Origin: Methanobacterium alkalithermotolerans
GTDB lineage: Archaea > Methanobacteriota > Methanobacteria > Methanobacteriales > Methanobacteriaceae
DNA: 64,000 nucleotides
Direction of reading: 5' to 3'
NCBI RefSeq assembly: GCF_018141185.1
Contig: NZ_CP058560.1
Coordinates: 124,001-188,000, forward strand
This document shows positions 27,815-37,362 of this stretch, in pieces (position 1 is the first letter of the stretch; every line of letters starts with the position of its first letter). The translations under genes and the position numbers were made by a program. Below the pieces are notes generated by a model. It saw only the letters and a list, made by a program, of their open reading frames with translations. It did not search any database and was not told the DNA's origin.

Positions 27815-27979
27815 ACTTAAGTATAATTATTTACATTAATTTTATTCTTACAATTTTTGGACTTAAATAAAGCAGCTAACCTTATTTTAGTCAGTTGGTA
27901 ACTTTTAACCCACTGATTAATGTGATTTATGCCCTTGAAAGGTATTAATCGTATTAGTTATCCCGGGACCTGGCTCTAA

Positions 27980-28063
27980 AACTATATATATGAAAATGAC
28001 CACTAATTATAAAATGACCACTAGTCAGCATATGACTTAAAGTAAAAAATTAAACACTGGTCA
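27980..28063 (+). promoter_or_regulatory. mrt promoter with TGACC repeats
   Basis: A TATA box (CTATATATATG, about 27981-27992) is followed by two copies of AAAATGACCACTA (27993-28005 and 28011-28023, 18 bp apart). The second extends into TGACCACTAGTCA (28015-28027), an imperfect 13-bp palindrome, and an inverted TGGTCA occurs at 28058-28063. The repeats overlap the start point expected from the TATA box. They look like repressor sites, giving a 5' leader of roughly 260 bases before mrtB. Confidence 0.5.
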
Positions 28064-28273
28064 AAAATTTAAAAGGAAATCAGATTTTTGTAGAATCTAT
28101 TTTTCCTGAAGCTATAGAAGGTACCAGGAGATAAATCACTATTTAACTCTCCTTATGAGTTTTTTCCCACCTGACAAATGACTCTCATCATAATTTATCT
28201 TTCCCTGGAACCTTCCATTGGCTTAAAATTCATTGATTTAATGAAAAAAAATTACTATAGAGGTGTAAAAATT

Positions 28274-29605
28274 ATGCCAACCTACGAAGACAGAATAGAC
28301 CTATACGGGGTTGATGGAAAACTTTTAGAAGAAAACGTTCCTCTAGAAGCAGTTAGTCCCCTCATAAACCCTACCATTGAAAAAATTGTACAGGAAGTAA
28401 AACGATCCGTAGCCATAGACATATCCGGGATACAAAATTCCCTGGAAAAAGCCGCCTACGGTGGTAAATCCAATTTTGTACCAGGAAGAGAATTAGAACT
28501 ACCTCTAATGGATAATGCCGACTTACTGGCTGAAAAAATCCAGAAAATAATCCAGGTTACCGAAGACGATGATTTCAATCTAAAACTCATCAATGGCGGT
28601 AAACAAATGCTGGTACAACTACCATCCCAGCGGATGAATATGGCCGCCGACTACACCGTATCCACCCTGGTAACCGGAGGAGCAGTAATCCAGGCCATCA
28701 TCGACACTTTTGATGTGGATAAATTTGATGCCCCTGCAGTAAAAACCGCTGTTTTAGGAAGATATCCTCAAACTGTGGACTTCACCGGCGCCCACATCAC
28801 CGCCTTATTAGGGCCTCCTGTAATGCTGGAAGGATTAGGTTACGGACTCCGGAACATCATGGCCAATCACGTGGTGGCCATCACCAACAAAAACACCCTG
28901 AACGCCGTGGCTTTATCCTCCATATTAGAGCACACCTCCATGTTCGAAACCGGTGATGCTTTAGGAGCATTTGAAAGATTCCACTTACTGGGTATGGCTT
29001 ACCAGGGATTAAATGCCAACAACCTGGTATATGATCTGGTAAAAGAAAATGGTAAAGGAACCGTGGGTACTGTTATGGCTTCCCTGGTGGAGAGAGCCTT
29101 AGATGACGGAGTAATTAAGGTACAAAAAACCATGCCTTCCGGATTCCAGGTATATGAACCTACCGATTGGGCTTTATGGAATGCCTATGCTGCATCAGGA
29201 TTATTAAGCTCGGTAATTGTAAATATTGGTGCTTCTCGAGCCGCCCAGGGTATTGCTTCTACCATCTTATATTACAATGATATCCTGGAATACGAAACCG
29301 GATTACCTGGTGTAGACTATGGTCGAGTGGAAGGTACTGGTGTGGGTATGAGTTTCTTCTCCCATTCCATCTATGGTGGAGGAGGACCTGGAACTTTCCA
29401 TGGAAACCACGTGGTAACCCGTCACAGTAAAGGATTTGCCGTACCTTGTTCTGCAGCAGCCATGTGTCTGGATGCCGGTACCCAGATGTTCTCAGTAGAA
29501 GCCACCTCTGGACTGGTAGGCAGAGTATATGGAGATATCAGTTACTTAAAAGAACCAATAGAACATGTAGCAGACGGAGCCCGGATAATAAAGGATGAAA
29601 TCTGA
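28274..29605 (+). CDS. mrtB: Methyl-coenzyme M reductase II, beta subunit
   Basis: 443 residues, beginning MPTYEDRIDLYGVDGK. MCR catalyses the last step of methanogenesis: methyl-CoM plus CoB gives methane and the heterodisulfide. McrB/MrtB helps build the two F430 active sites. Family segments include AVLGRYPQTVDF, GLRNIMANHVVA, and SFFSHSIYGGGGPG near the C-terminus. ATG 28274 is chosen because GAGGTG precedes it and it matches the usual N-terminus; an in-frame ATG at 28178 would add 32 atypical residues. First gene of B-D-G-A. Isoenzyme II is assigned from the absence of a C gene between D and G. Confidence 0.9.
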   Translation: MPTYEDRIDLYGVDGKLLEENVPLEAVSPLINPTIEKIVQEVKRSVAIDISGIQNSLEKAAYGGKSNFVPGRELELPLMDNADLLAEKIQKIIQVTEDDDFNLKLINGGKQMLVQLPSQRMNMAADYTVSTLVTGGAVIQAIIDTFDVDKFDAPAVKTAVLGRYPQTVDFTGAHITALLGPPVMLEGLGYGLRNIMANHVVAITNKNTLNAVALSSILEHTSMFETGDALGAFERFHLLGMAYQGLNANNLVYDLVKENGKGTVGTVMASLVERALDDGVIKVQKTMPSGFQVYEPTDWALWNAYAASGLLSSVIVNIGASRAAQGIASTILYYNDILEYETGLPGVDYGRVEGTGVGMSFFSHSIYGGGGPGTFHGNHVVTRHSKGFAVPCSAAAMCLDAGTQMFSVEATSGLVGRVYGDISYLKEPIEHVADGARIIKDEI

Positions 29606-29627
29606 TAATTATCTATAAAGGGATAGA

Positions 29628-30116
29628 ATGGAACCAATAAAAGCTGTAGATATCAAGATATTTCCCTACCGGCGCCTGAAACCAGCCACCACTGAAAGAA
29701 TACTCAATGAAATAATGAAACTGGAGGGTATTCTACGGGTGCTGCTTAATGGAGAATCCCTACCTCAGATAGTGGGATATGGCCCGGCTAAAGGAACCAG
29801 AGTCAACCATGAAGATAGAAAGGTTATACAACTAAAAGATCATGATTTAGAACTCTCCGTCACCGTGGGGGATATTATCATAACTGTCCTCCATGAAAAA
29901 CAGGAAGTATTTCTAAAAAAACTGGAAGATATCCTGGGAAATAATCTTTCATGCAATTTCGAAGTATCTGCAGGAATTTTTACTAAAACAAATATTACAG
30001 TTTCTGATTATCTGAAAATAGATCGTGGAATAGAACAGGAAATAGAACCAACCTATATTGGACTGGTTGATCCTGGATCAAAGTCAGAAGATACTGTAAG
30101 ATTAATAGGTGATTAA
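29628..30116 (+). CDS. mrtD: Methyl-coenzyme M reductase II operon protein D
   Basis: A 162-residue McrD-type protein (start MEPIKAVDIKIFPYRRLKP; TERILNEIMKLEGI). McrD is not part of the purified a2b2g2 enzyme; it binds MCR and is thought to help assembly or F430 insertion/activation. It lies 22 bases after mrtB and ends one base before mrtG, where the next start is preceded by AGGTGAT inside the mrtD end. The I/II label follows the operon. Confidence 0.9.
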   Translation: MEPIKAVDIKIFPYRRLKPATTERILNEIMKLEGILRVLLNGESLPQIVGYGPAKGTRVNHEDRKVIQLKDHDLELSVTVGDIIITVLHEKQEVFLKKLEDILGNNLSCNFEVSAGIFTKTNITVSDYLKIDRGIEQEIEPTYIGLVDPGSKSEDTVRLIGD

Positions 30117-30117
30117 T

Positions 30118-30912
30118 ATGTCTTACAAAGCCCAATACAGCCCTGGAAATACAAAAATCGCGGAAAACCGTAGGAATCACATGGACCCTGATTATGAACT
30201 AAAAAAAATCAGGGAAATTGCTGATGAAGATATAGTTAAAATTTTAGGCCACCGAAATCCGGGAGAAGGCTACAAAACCGTACACCCTCCCTTAGAAGAA
30301 ATGGATTTCGAACTGGATATGATGAAGGAAATGGTAGAACCTCTACCTGGAGCCATGCAGGGTAACCGAACCCGTTATATTCAATTTGCTGATTCCATGT
30401 ATAATGCTCCGGCCCAACCCTATGACCGGGCCCGAACTTACATGTGGAGATTCAGAGGAGTGGATACCGGAACCCTATCTGGCCGGCAGGTTATAGAAAT
30501 CCGGGAACTGGACCTGGAAAAAATATCCAAAACACTAACTGAAACCGAACTATTTGATCCAGCAAAATGTGGTATACGAGGGGCTACCGTACACGGACAC
30601 TCCCTGAGACTGGATGAAAACGGGTTAATGTTCGATGCCCTGCAGAGATACGTATACAACGAAGAAACTAAGGAGATATCCTATATCAAGGACCAGGTAG
30701 GAAGACCCCTGGATGAACCGGTAAATATGGGAGAAGCCCTGGATGATGAACACCTCTCTAATATAACCACCATTTACCGCAGTGACAATATAAGCATGCG
30801 GGATGATCCTGAAGCCCGGGAAGTAGTGGAAACCATACACTCCAGTAGAACTGATGGTGGATTTGGTTTAGAAGTTTTCAAAGACGATTTAAAACGTAAA
30901 ATAGGTGAATAG
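30118..30912 (+). CDS. mrtG: Methyl-coenzyme M reductase II, gamma subunit
   Basis: 264 residues starting MSYKAQYSPGNTKIAENRR, the usual gamma N-terminus. Typical segments: LGHRNPGEGYKTVHPPLEE, GAMQGNRTRYIQFADSMY, RGVDTGTLSGRQVIEIRELD. Forms the a2b2g2 hexamer with mrtA and mrtB. ATG 30118 is preferred over the ATG three codons earlier because it avoids overlap with mrtD and follows AGGTGAT. Directly followed by mrtA with a one-base gap. Confidence 0.92.
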   Translation: MSYKAQYSPGNTKIAENRRNHMDPDYELKKIREIADEDIVKILGHRNPGEGYKTVHPPLEEMDFELDMMKEMVEPLPGAMQGNRTRYIQFADSMYNAPAQPYDRARTYMWRFRGVDTGTLSGRQVIEIRELDLEKISKTLTETELFDPAKCGIRGATVHGHSLRLDENGLMFDALQRYVYNEETKEISYIKDQVGRPLDEPVNMGEALDDEHLSNITTIYRSDNISMRDDPEAREVVETIHSSRTDGGFGLEVFKDDLKRKIGE

Positions 30913-30913
30913 A

Positions 30914-32569
30914 ATGGAAACTGAAAAGAAATTATTTTTAAAAGCTTTAAAAAATAAATTTGATGAGGATCCAGATAAACCTAACACTGATTTCTACTGT
31001 TTCGGTGGATGGGAGCAATCTCCTCGTAAAAAGGAATTCAACCAGCATGCAGAAAAACTGGTAAAAGAAAGAGGAGGACTCCCCTTTTATAATCCAGATA
31101 TAGGAGTTCCTCTGGGTCAAAGAAAACTGATGGCCTACAAAGTATCCGGAACCGACACCTATGTAGAAGGAGACGACCTCCACTTTTGTAACAACAGTGC
31201 CATTCAACAGTTATCTGATGATATAAAACGAACTATTATTGTGGGTATGGATACCGGTCATGCTGTACTGGAAAAACGTTTAGGTGTAGAAGTAACCCCG
31301 GAAACCATCAATAACTACATGGAAACCATAAACCATGCCCTGCCTGGAGGGGCCGTGGTGCAGGAACACATGGTAGAAGTACACCCTGGTTTAGTAGGAG
31401 ACTGTTATGCCAAAATATTCACCGGAGACGATAATCTGGCTGATGAACTGGATAGTCGATTCTTGATTGATATCAATAAGGAGTTTCCAGAAGACCAGGC
31501 CGAAATGTTAAAAAAATACATTGGCAATAAAACCTACCAGATTAGCCGGGTCCCCAGTATGGTGGTACGTACCTGTGATGGAGGAACCGTATCCCGATGG
31601 TCAGCCATGCAAATCGGTATGAGTTTCATTTCAGCCTACAAACTCTGTGCTGGAGAAGCAGCAATAGCTGACTTTTCTTATGCTGCTAAACACGCTGATG
31701 TAATAGAGATGGGTACTTTCCTACCGGCTAGAAGAGCTCGTGGACCTAATGAGCCAGGAGGTATTGCTTTTGGTATCTTAGCCGATATGATCCAGACCTC
31801 CCGAATTTCTGAAGACCCAGCTGAAGTAAGCCTGGAAGTAATAGCTGCTGCAGCTGCTATCTATGACCAGATCTGGCTGGGTTCCTACATGTCTGGAGGA
31901 GTGGGCTTTACCCAGTATGCCAGTGCCGCCTATACCGATGATATCCTGGATGACTTCCTCTACTATGGAATGGACTATGTGGAGAAAAAGTATGGTATAT
32001 GTGGTACAAAGGCCAGTATGGATGTGGTAAAAGACATCTCCAGTGAAGTAACCCTCTATGCCCTGGAACAATATGAAATACCCACCTTACTGGAAGATCA
32101 CTTTGGAGGATCCCAGAGAGCTGCTGTAGCATCCGCTGCTGCAGGATGTTCTACTGCTTTTGCCACAGGAAACTCCAATGCAGGAATCAATGGATGGTAC
32201 CTCAGCCAGATTCTACATAAAGAAGTACACAGCAGACTGGGATTCTATGGATACGATCTGCAGGACCAGTGTGGAGCTTCCAACTCCCTATCGGTACGTA
32301 GTGATGAAGGTTTAATCCATGAATTAAGAGGACCTAACTATCCTAACTATGCTATGAATGTGGGGCATCAGCCAGAATATGCAGGAATAGCCCAGGCACC
32401 TCACGCTGCCCGGGGAGATGCTTTCTGTGTTAACCCTCTAATTAAAATAGCCTTTGCTGATGATAATCTGGCATTTGACTTTAAAAATCCCAGAAAATCC
32501 ATTGCTAAAGGTGCCCTAAGGGAATTTACCCCTTGCGGTGAAAGGGATCTCATAACCCCTGCCCAGTAA
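30914..32569 (+). CDS. mrtA: Methyl-coenzyme M reductase II, alpha subunit
   Basis: 551 residues, the catalytic subunit carrying coenzyme F430. Key positions can be placed by comparison with the known MCR: Gln150 in AVVQEH as axial nickel ligand; His260 in AAKHAD (N-methyl-His site), Arg274 in RRARGP (5-methyl-Arg site), Gln401 in GGSQRA (2-methyl-Gln site), Gly446 in FYGYDLQDQCG (thioglycine site) and Cys453 (S-methyl-Cys site). All are conserved, so the enzyme should be active. ATG 30914 follows AGGTGA. Unlike mcr (isoenzyme I), no mtr genes follow. Confidence 0.93.
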   Translation: METEKKLFLKALKNKFDEDPDKPNTDFYCFGGWEQSPRKKEFNQHAEKLVKERGGLPFYNPDIGVPLGQRKLMAYKVSGTDTYVEGDDLHFCNNSAIQQLSDDIKRTIIVGMDTGHAVLEKRLGVEVTPETINNYMETINHALPGGAVVQEHMVEVHPGLVGDCYAKIFTGDDNLADELDSRFLIDINKEFPEDQAEMLKKYIGNKTYQISRVPSMVVRTCDGGTVSRWSAMQIGMSFISAYKLCAGEAAIADFSYAAKHADVIEMGTFLPARRARGPNEPGGIAFGILADMIQTSRISEDPAEVSLEVIAAAAAIYDQIWLGSYMSGGVGFTQYASAAYTDDILDDFLYYGMDYVEKKYGICGTKASMDVVKDISSEVTLYALEQYEIPTLLEDHFGGSQRAAVASAAAGCSTAFATGNSNAGINGWYLSQILHKEVHSRLGFYGYDLQDQCGASNSLSVRSDEGLIHELRGPNYPNYAMNVGHQPEYAGIAQAPHAARGDAFCVNPLIKIAFADDNLAFDFKNPRKSIAKGALREFTPCGERDLITPAQ

Positions 32570-32577
32570 ACAAGATA

Positions 32578-32617
32578 AAGGTGGTTTACTAAAAAAAACC
32601 ACCCCTTCTTTTTTTTA
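32578..32617 (+). terminator. Terminator of the mrt operon
   Basis: Nine bases after the mrtA stop, GGTGGTTT (32580-32587) pairs perfectly with AAACCACC (32596-32603) and is followed by CCTTC and a run of eight T. This is a strong hairpin plus T-tract, likely ending mrtBDGA transcription. Confidence 0.75.
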
Positions 32618-32864
32618 TTCCCGGAAACCTTAGCTTTTTTAAGAAAACTTTTTTTTAAATTTAACAATAGTTCAATAAAATTGATTAATATACTATTTTT
32701 AGATTTAACCATAGTCCTATAAAATATACTATTTTTTTTTAGATATCATTTAATCAATTTAATAACAATACATCTATTTATGGCCTTCAGATAATATTTA
32801 ATAATTAATTATTATAAATAAAGAGTTGAACATTAAATTTACGATTTTTATAGGGGTGAAGAAG

Positions 32865-33554
32865 ATGTCCATCCTTCAAAGAAGGGAAAGAGAAAAAAAG
32901 AAAAGGCGACAGGATATCATTAATGCTGCTGAGAAATTATTCTTTTCTAAAGGCTATGATAATGTTTCCATGAATGATATTGCCCGGGAAGTGGAGCTAT
33001 CCAAGGCCACCCTTTATTTATATTTCCAGAATAAAGAAACCCTTTTTTTTGCCATAGTAGTTAAAGGGACCCGGCTTCTTAATTCCATGATTAGAGATAG
33101 TATAAATGATAATTTAAATGGCCTGGAAAAGGTGGATGCCTATAGAAATGCTTATTATGACTTCACCAAAAAATATCCAGATTATATTCATATCTACAAT
33201 TACTTCCAATCCGGGAGATTCAGCCCACCACAAAGTGATATTCTATCACAAAAAGAAGATGATACTTCCCTGTCCTATGTAAGTGAATGCGCTGAAGAAG
33301 TACTTAAATTACGTAATGAAAGATTCTTTATTCTAGAAAAATCCATAGAAGAAGGAATAGCTGATGGAACCATGCGCCCGGATATAGATCCGGTGGAAAC
33401 AGCCATTCTATTATCGGCCATCTCCAAGAGTTTATCCCACATACCCTCAGATCATGAGAGGTTACTCCAAAAAAGGGGTATAGATCATGACCAGTATTTC
33501 CAGGATGTAAGTGAATTTATACTGCTTATGATTAAAAATAATAATTCGGAATAA
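32865..33554 (+). CDS. TetR family transcriptional regulator
   Basis: 229 residues with a TetR helix-turn-helix (NVSMNDIAREVELSKATLYLYF) after a basic start (MSILQRREREKKKRR). Closely similar in its DNA-binding domain to the TetR at 24627-25265. ATG 32865 follows GGGGTGA; a TTG-type upstream extension is rejected. It sits 248 bases after the mrt terminator and may regulate mrt, because a TGAC-N5-GTCA palindrome like that of the paralogue's operators occurs at the mrt promoter. That link is inferred. Confidence 0.8.
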   Translation: MSILQRREREKKKRRQDIINAAEKLFFSKGYDNVSMNDIAREVELSKATLYLYFQNKETLFFAIVVKGTRLLNSMIRDSINDNLNGLEKVDAYRNAYYDFTKKYPDYIHIYNYFQSGRFSPPQSDILSQKEDDTSLSYVSECAEEVLKLRNERFFILEKSIEEGIADGTMRPDIDPVETAILLSAISKSLSHIPSDHERLLQKRGIDHDQYFQDVSEFILLMIKNNNSE

Positions 33555-33652
33555 CTCATTAAATCATAGAGTATACGGTTTATACCTAAAAAAAATAATT
33601 TCCTGAAAAATTCTTTTAAAAATCTTTTTTTTGCTTATATTTTATGAAAAAC

Positions 33653-36283
33653 TTATTTTTCCAGGATTATGGTGTTATCTTCTCCTATTAATTTTAAAAG
33701 CTTTCTTAAATCCCCTGCTTTTTTTAGAGTGGTGGAGTTTCCCACCACCATTAACTTTCTTTTGGCCCGGGTGAGGGCCACATTAAGCTGGGGTTTCTGG
33801 GCCATGAATTTTTTGGTGTAAGGATTTAATTTACCCAGGCCACTTTTACAAAAACTGAGGATGATTACTTCTTTTTCCCGGCCCTGGAAACGATAAACGG
33901 TATCCACCTCCACCAGCTCATTATTCAAGATTTCTTTTATCTTCTGTTTTTGCCGCTGGTAAGGGGTGATAATTCCCATATCTTCTGCACTTAAACCATT
34001 TTTAAGAAATTTTTCCACCAGGTAAACTACCAGCTTAGATTCAGCGGTATTCACACAACCACTACCGGTCTCATCCTCAAAGTAATCCAGCTTAGATGTA
34101 TCAATATAGGTTAAAGGAGATGCAAGGTTAAGTAAGTCCTGGTTATTAAATTGGGCCAGAGATTCAAAATCTAAGAGGAGACCATTATTCTTATCTTTAT
34201 TATCATTTCCATAGGCACTGGATGGGAATTTTCTTATTTTACTGTATTTTGCTTCAGGTAGATTGTCCCCTTCACTGCTGCTTAAATTATCCATGAGTTT
34301 AAGCTCGCTTACGGTGCTACCAGTTAGTAATTTACCTTTATAGAATAATTCACTGGATAGGTTGGCAATATCCTGATGCATCCGGTACTGGGTATTTAAA
34401 AAAGTGGCTGATTCTGGGTAATAATCCAGTAAACGATTGAAGATTGACTGGTTAAGTGCCGGGGATAACCTGGATTCTTCTATAGGTTGGAGTTGCTTAT
34501 CATCCCCTACCAGGATGAAGTGACCACATTTTATTAAGGGAAGAAGAGACATGAAACTGGCCACCTGACTGGCTTCATCCATTATCATACAATCAAAGTT
34601 ATCATGTTCCATTAAACGATGGGAAGAAGAAATAACAGTGGAAGCCACCACCTTAACCCCAAAAAACACCTCTTTTTCAATATCCATTATCAAATTCTGT
34701 TTATCCGCTTTTAATTTATCCAGATTGCTTTTAAGGCCTTCTAAATCATCCTTTATTTTAGCCCTTTTATTTTTTTTAAGATTAATGGCCAGGTTCAACT
34801 GGTTTATCTCGGTATTTATCAGGACCATTTTTTTATCCAGAGCCTGGTAGTAATGATCATAAGCTTCTAATATTACTTTATCAGTAATTCGGGCAGTTTC
34901 TGATTCAATCTCTACTTTTTTTAAATCTAAAAATGATGCCTGGGATTTTAAAATATCCAGCTGGGATTTAATTGCATCACCAATTAAATCACCCTCCCCT
35001 TGAGGATATAATTGTTCCAGCTCAGCCTCCAACAGGTCATGGGCCTCCCAGTAACCCTGGAAAGTATTAACCATTTCCTGATAAGCTTTATCCTTTTTTT
35101 GAATTTCTATTTCAAATTCCTGATATTTTGAAGAATTAAAAATAGAGGAAACCTTCTTTAAAATTTTTTTAGATTTTAATTCCTTTAATTCCTTTTCCAG
35201 GGCATAAAAAGTATCATTATCGGGAAGTTCTGCTTCCAGTTCCCCTAACTCATAGATATTACCGGCCAGTTCCAGATATTCTTCTGCTTTTTTCTTTTTA
35301 AGACCCATTTCTTTTTCTATTATCAAATTATCGGAGTTAGAATCATTTTTATAAAGTAAAGTGGTTTTAGCTGGAATCAGCTCTTTTTTTTCATGTTTCA
35401 GGCGGTATAGTATGTTTCTAAAATTAAAAATCTGAGATCTTAAAATATTAATCTGCTTTTGAATTTTTTTATCTTCACTCACCTGTTCTTTAATGGCCAG
35501 AAAGGTGTTCTTTATTTTCTCATCCCATTCCCTTACCTGAGACCATTGGGGATGATGTTTCCTTTGCTCCTGTAGTGCCAGGTGCCTCACCGGTCTAGAT
35601 ATTTCACTTAAACTACCCAGTCGCAGTATCTTTTCTCCATCTAAATTCAGTTTTTCCAGAATATTATCCACCGAACTATTGGTCCAGGCAGTAACAAGTA
35701 CTCTATCTCCACCTTGCACCTTCGTTTGTATAATTTCTCGTATAACCGTAGTTTTACCTGTCCCGGGAGGTCCAATAATCAAATGAAAATCTTTTGCTTT
35801 CAGGGATTTTTTTACCGCATCATGTTGTTTTTGGTTTAGATGCGGAGCCATATAATCAAGATGTGAGGTGTTATATTGGGGCTGGCCTTTATTAATTAAA
35901 AATTTAAGAATTCTCTTATTATCTTCATTAAGCTGGTTTTCTTCAATTTTGTCTATGGCCCGTTCTAGTTTTTCTAAAATAAGGTTTATTAAATTAGTAT
36001 CCACCAGGACTTTCTGGTTCAGTTTTAGTTTATGGATTTTTTTATAATTTAAAATCAGGTGGGGACCATAATAATCCATTACCGTGGCAAAATCCTCATC
36101 CAGGAGTACCAGGGCCCCGGGATAAAAATCATAATTTTTTTTAAGTACCAGGTGCAGGGTGTTTTGCAGGGGATTTAATTCCACCACTTCCCCTTTTATT
36201 TTGGTAGAAGGCCTCATCTCACCTTGAATATACTCCCTTATCTCCCGGGTAATGGCCTCTAAATCAGGGTTAATATCACTCAT
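33653..36283 (-). CDS. UPF1/DNA2-like superfamily 1 helicase (COG1112 type)
   Basis: 876 residues. Walker A IIGPPGTGKTT at about residue 167, then a long coiled-coil insert (about 230-540), Walker B MIMDEASQVA at about 563, GDDKQLQP, TVYRFQGREKEVIILS and VALTRAKRKLMVVG near the C-terminus, i.e. all SF1B motifs in order. Such enzymes unwind DNA or RNA 5'-3'. No nuclease domain is fused. It is the second gene after a PLD nuclease-like gene (gap 127 bases, same strand), suggesting a helicase-nuclease pair for repair or defence. Confidence 0.75.
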   Translation of the reverse strand: MSDINPDLEAITREIREYIQGEMRPSTKIKGEVVELNPLQNTLHLVLKKNYDFYPGALVLLDEDFATVMDYYGPHLILNYKKIHKLKLNQKVLVDTNLINLILEKLERAIDKIEENQLNEDNKRILKFLINKGQPQYNTSHLDYMAPHLNQKQHDAVKKSLKAKDFHLIIGPPGTGKTTVIREIIQTKVQGGDRVLVTAWTNSSVDNILEKLNLDGEKILRLGSLSEISRPVRHLALQEQRKHHPQWSQVREWDEKIKNTFLAIKEQVSEDKKIQKQINILRSQIFNFRNILYRLKHEKKELIPAKTTLLYKNDSNSDNLIIEKEMGLKKKKAEEYLELAGNIYELGELEAELPDNDTFYALEKELKELKSKKILKKVSSIFNSSKYQEFEIEIQKKDKAYQEMVNTFQGYWEAHDLLEAELEQLYPQGEGDLIGDAIKSQLDILKSQASFLDLKKVEIESETARITDKVILEAYDHYYQALDKKMVLINTEINQLNLAINLKKNKRAKIKDDLEGLKSNLDKLKADKQNLIMDIEKEVFFGVKVVASTVISSSHRLMEHDNFDCMIMDEASQVASFMSLLPLIKCGHFILVGDDKQLQPIEESRLSPALNQSIFNRLLDYYPESATFLNTQYRMHQDIANLSSELFYKGKLLTGSTVSELKLMDNLSSSEGDNLPEAKYSKIRKFPSSAYGNDNKDKNNGLLLDFESLAQFNNQDLLNLASPLTYIDTSKLDYFEDETGSGCVNTAESKLVVYLVEKFLKNGLSAEDMGIITPYQRQKQKIKEILNNELVEVDTVYRFQGREKEVIILSFCKSGLGKLNPYTKKFMAQKPQLNVALTRAKRKLMVVGNSTTLKKAGDLRKLLKLIGEDNTIILEK

Positions 36284-36410
36284 ATCTTCACCAGGGTCTC
36301 AGCTTAAAATAAGGGGGATACTAATATTCATTCTCTCGTATACAGGGGATTATTTCCAGTCTTTAACTAATTTTAGTATATGAAATAAATATAGTTAGAA
36401 TAGTGGGTTA

Positions 36411-37136
36411 TCATTCAGTAAGAATAGCATATTTTTTCAATTGATCATAATCCAGGTCTTCACTTTCATCCCACACGCCCTGGAAAAATTCTATGGCTTT
36501 TTTCACCTGATCCGGGTCTTTAATGAGCACTCCGGCTTCATAGTTAACTCCCAATCCTTTACGGGTGAGGTTGGCTGAGGAGATGATGGCCACCTCAGAG
36601 TCAATAAACATCATCTTGGCATGCAGGTTATTATTATAGCGGATATGTGCTCCTGATTCCATCAATGCCCGGAGCTTATCCAGACTGGTTATCCCTGATT
36701 TGATATCTTCTTCCCGGAAACTGGTAATAATTTTCATGTTAACCTCTTTTTCCACACCGGAAAACTCCTCCACCAGGTAGGTAATCCAGGGGGAACAAAC
36801 CAGCACCTCCTTTTTAGCTTTTTTCAGGTTCTGGCGAATTTGTCCATATACCGTACGGGCCTCTTTAGGAGTGGTGACCACCAGTTCGAAGTGACTTTTT
36901 TGCGTTTCCTGTTCTTTTTTTAACTCAATATTCTCGATTTTAAGAGCATTTATCTGGTTTAATATCTTTTTATTTCCTATGATATCTTTTTGCAGGTCTT
37001 TTAATGCCTCTTTAAGCTGTTTATTTTCTTTTTCCAGGGCCTGGTTTTTAAAGTCCAGTAGTTCTAATTTTTCCTTATCCTGGCGATATAATTTGATTTT
37101 TTCAATCAGTTCCAGGTCCTCTTTTGAAATACCCAT
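36411..37136 (-). CDS. Coiled-coil PLD-family nuclease-like protein
   Basis: About 241 residues: an N-terminal coiled coil (residues 5-80, rich in Leu/Lys/Glu), then a phospholipase-D-like domain with SPWITYLVEEF and a single HxK motif, LHAKMMFIDSEVAIISSANLTRKGL (motif core HAKMMFID, then SSANLT). One HKD per chain implies a dimer, as in bacterial Nuc and in DrmC. ATG 37136 is chosen because GGCGAGGT lies just upstream. First gene of a pair with the SF1 helicase; nuclease action is inferred from the family. Confidence 0.7.
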   Translation of the reverse strand: MGISKEDLELIEKIKLYRQDKEKLELLDFKNQALEKENKQLKEALKDLQKDIIGNKKILNQINALKIENIELKKEQETQKSHFELVVTTPKEARTVYGQIRQNLKKAKKEVLVCSPWITYLVEEFSGVEKEVNMKIITSFREEDIKSGITSLDKLRALMESGAHIRYNNNLHAKMMFIDSEVAIISSANLTRKGLGVNYEAGVLIKDPDQVKKAIEFFQGVWDESEDLDYDQLKKYAILTE

Positions 37137-37362
37137 ACTTAAACCTCGCCTTAATAAAACATGCCCCACATTTTAAGGTAGATATCATATCTTCTAACCT
37201 ATAATATGATTAAAGTAAATATAAAATTATAGGTTTTAAGTTGATTAAAAAAGGAAAATTATGATGGTTTATATTTTAAAAATGATTATGCTTTGTTGAG
37301 CGTAAAATCAAGAGGAAATATTTTACAGGTGGATAATCACCCCTTATAAAAAAAATTAGATA

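Noticed and set aside
28178..28273. N-terminal extension of MrtB
   Set aside because: The 32 extra residues are unlike any MCR beta start, and ATG 28274 has a good ribosome site.
30914..32569. Calling the operon mcr (isoenzyme I)
   Set aside because: No mcrC lies between D and G and no mtr genes follow, both expected for isoenzyme I in Methanobacteriales; mrt fits better, though subunit phylogeny would settle it.
36411..37136. PLD protein as the missing DrmC of the DISARM module
   Set aside because: It lies 30 kb away, on the other strand, paired with a different helicase and with normal base composition. I keep it as a separate system.
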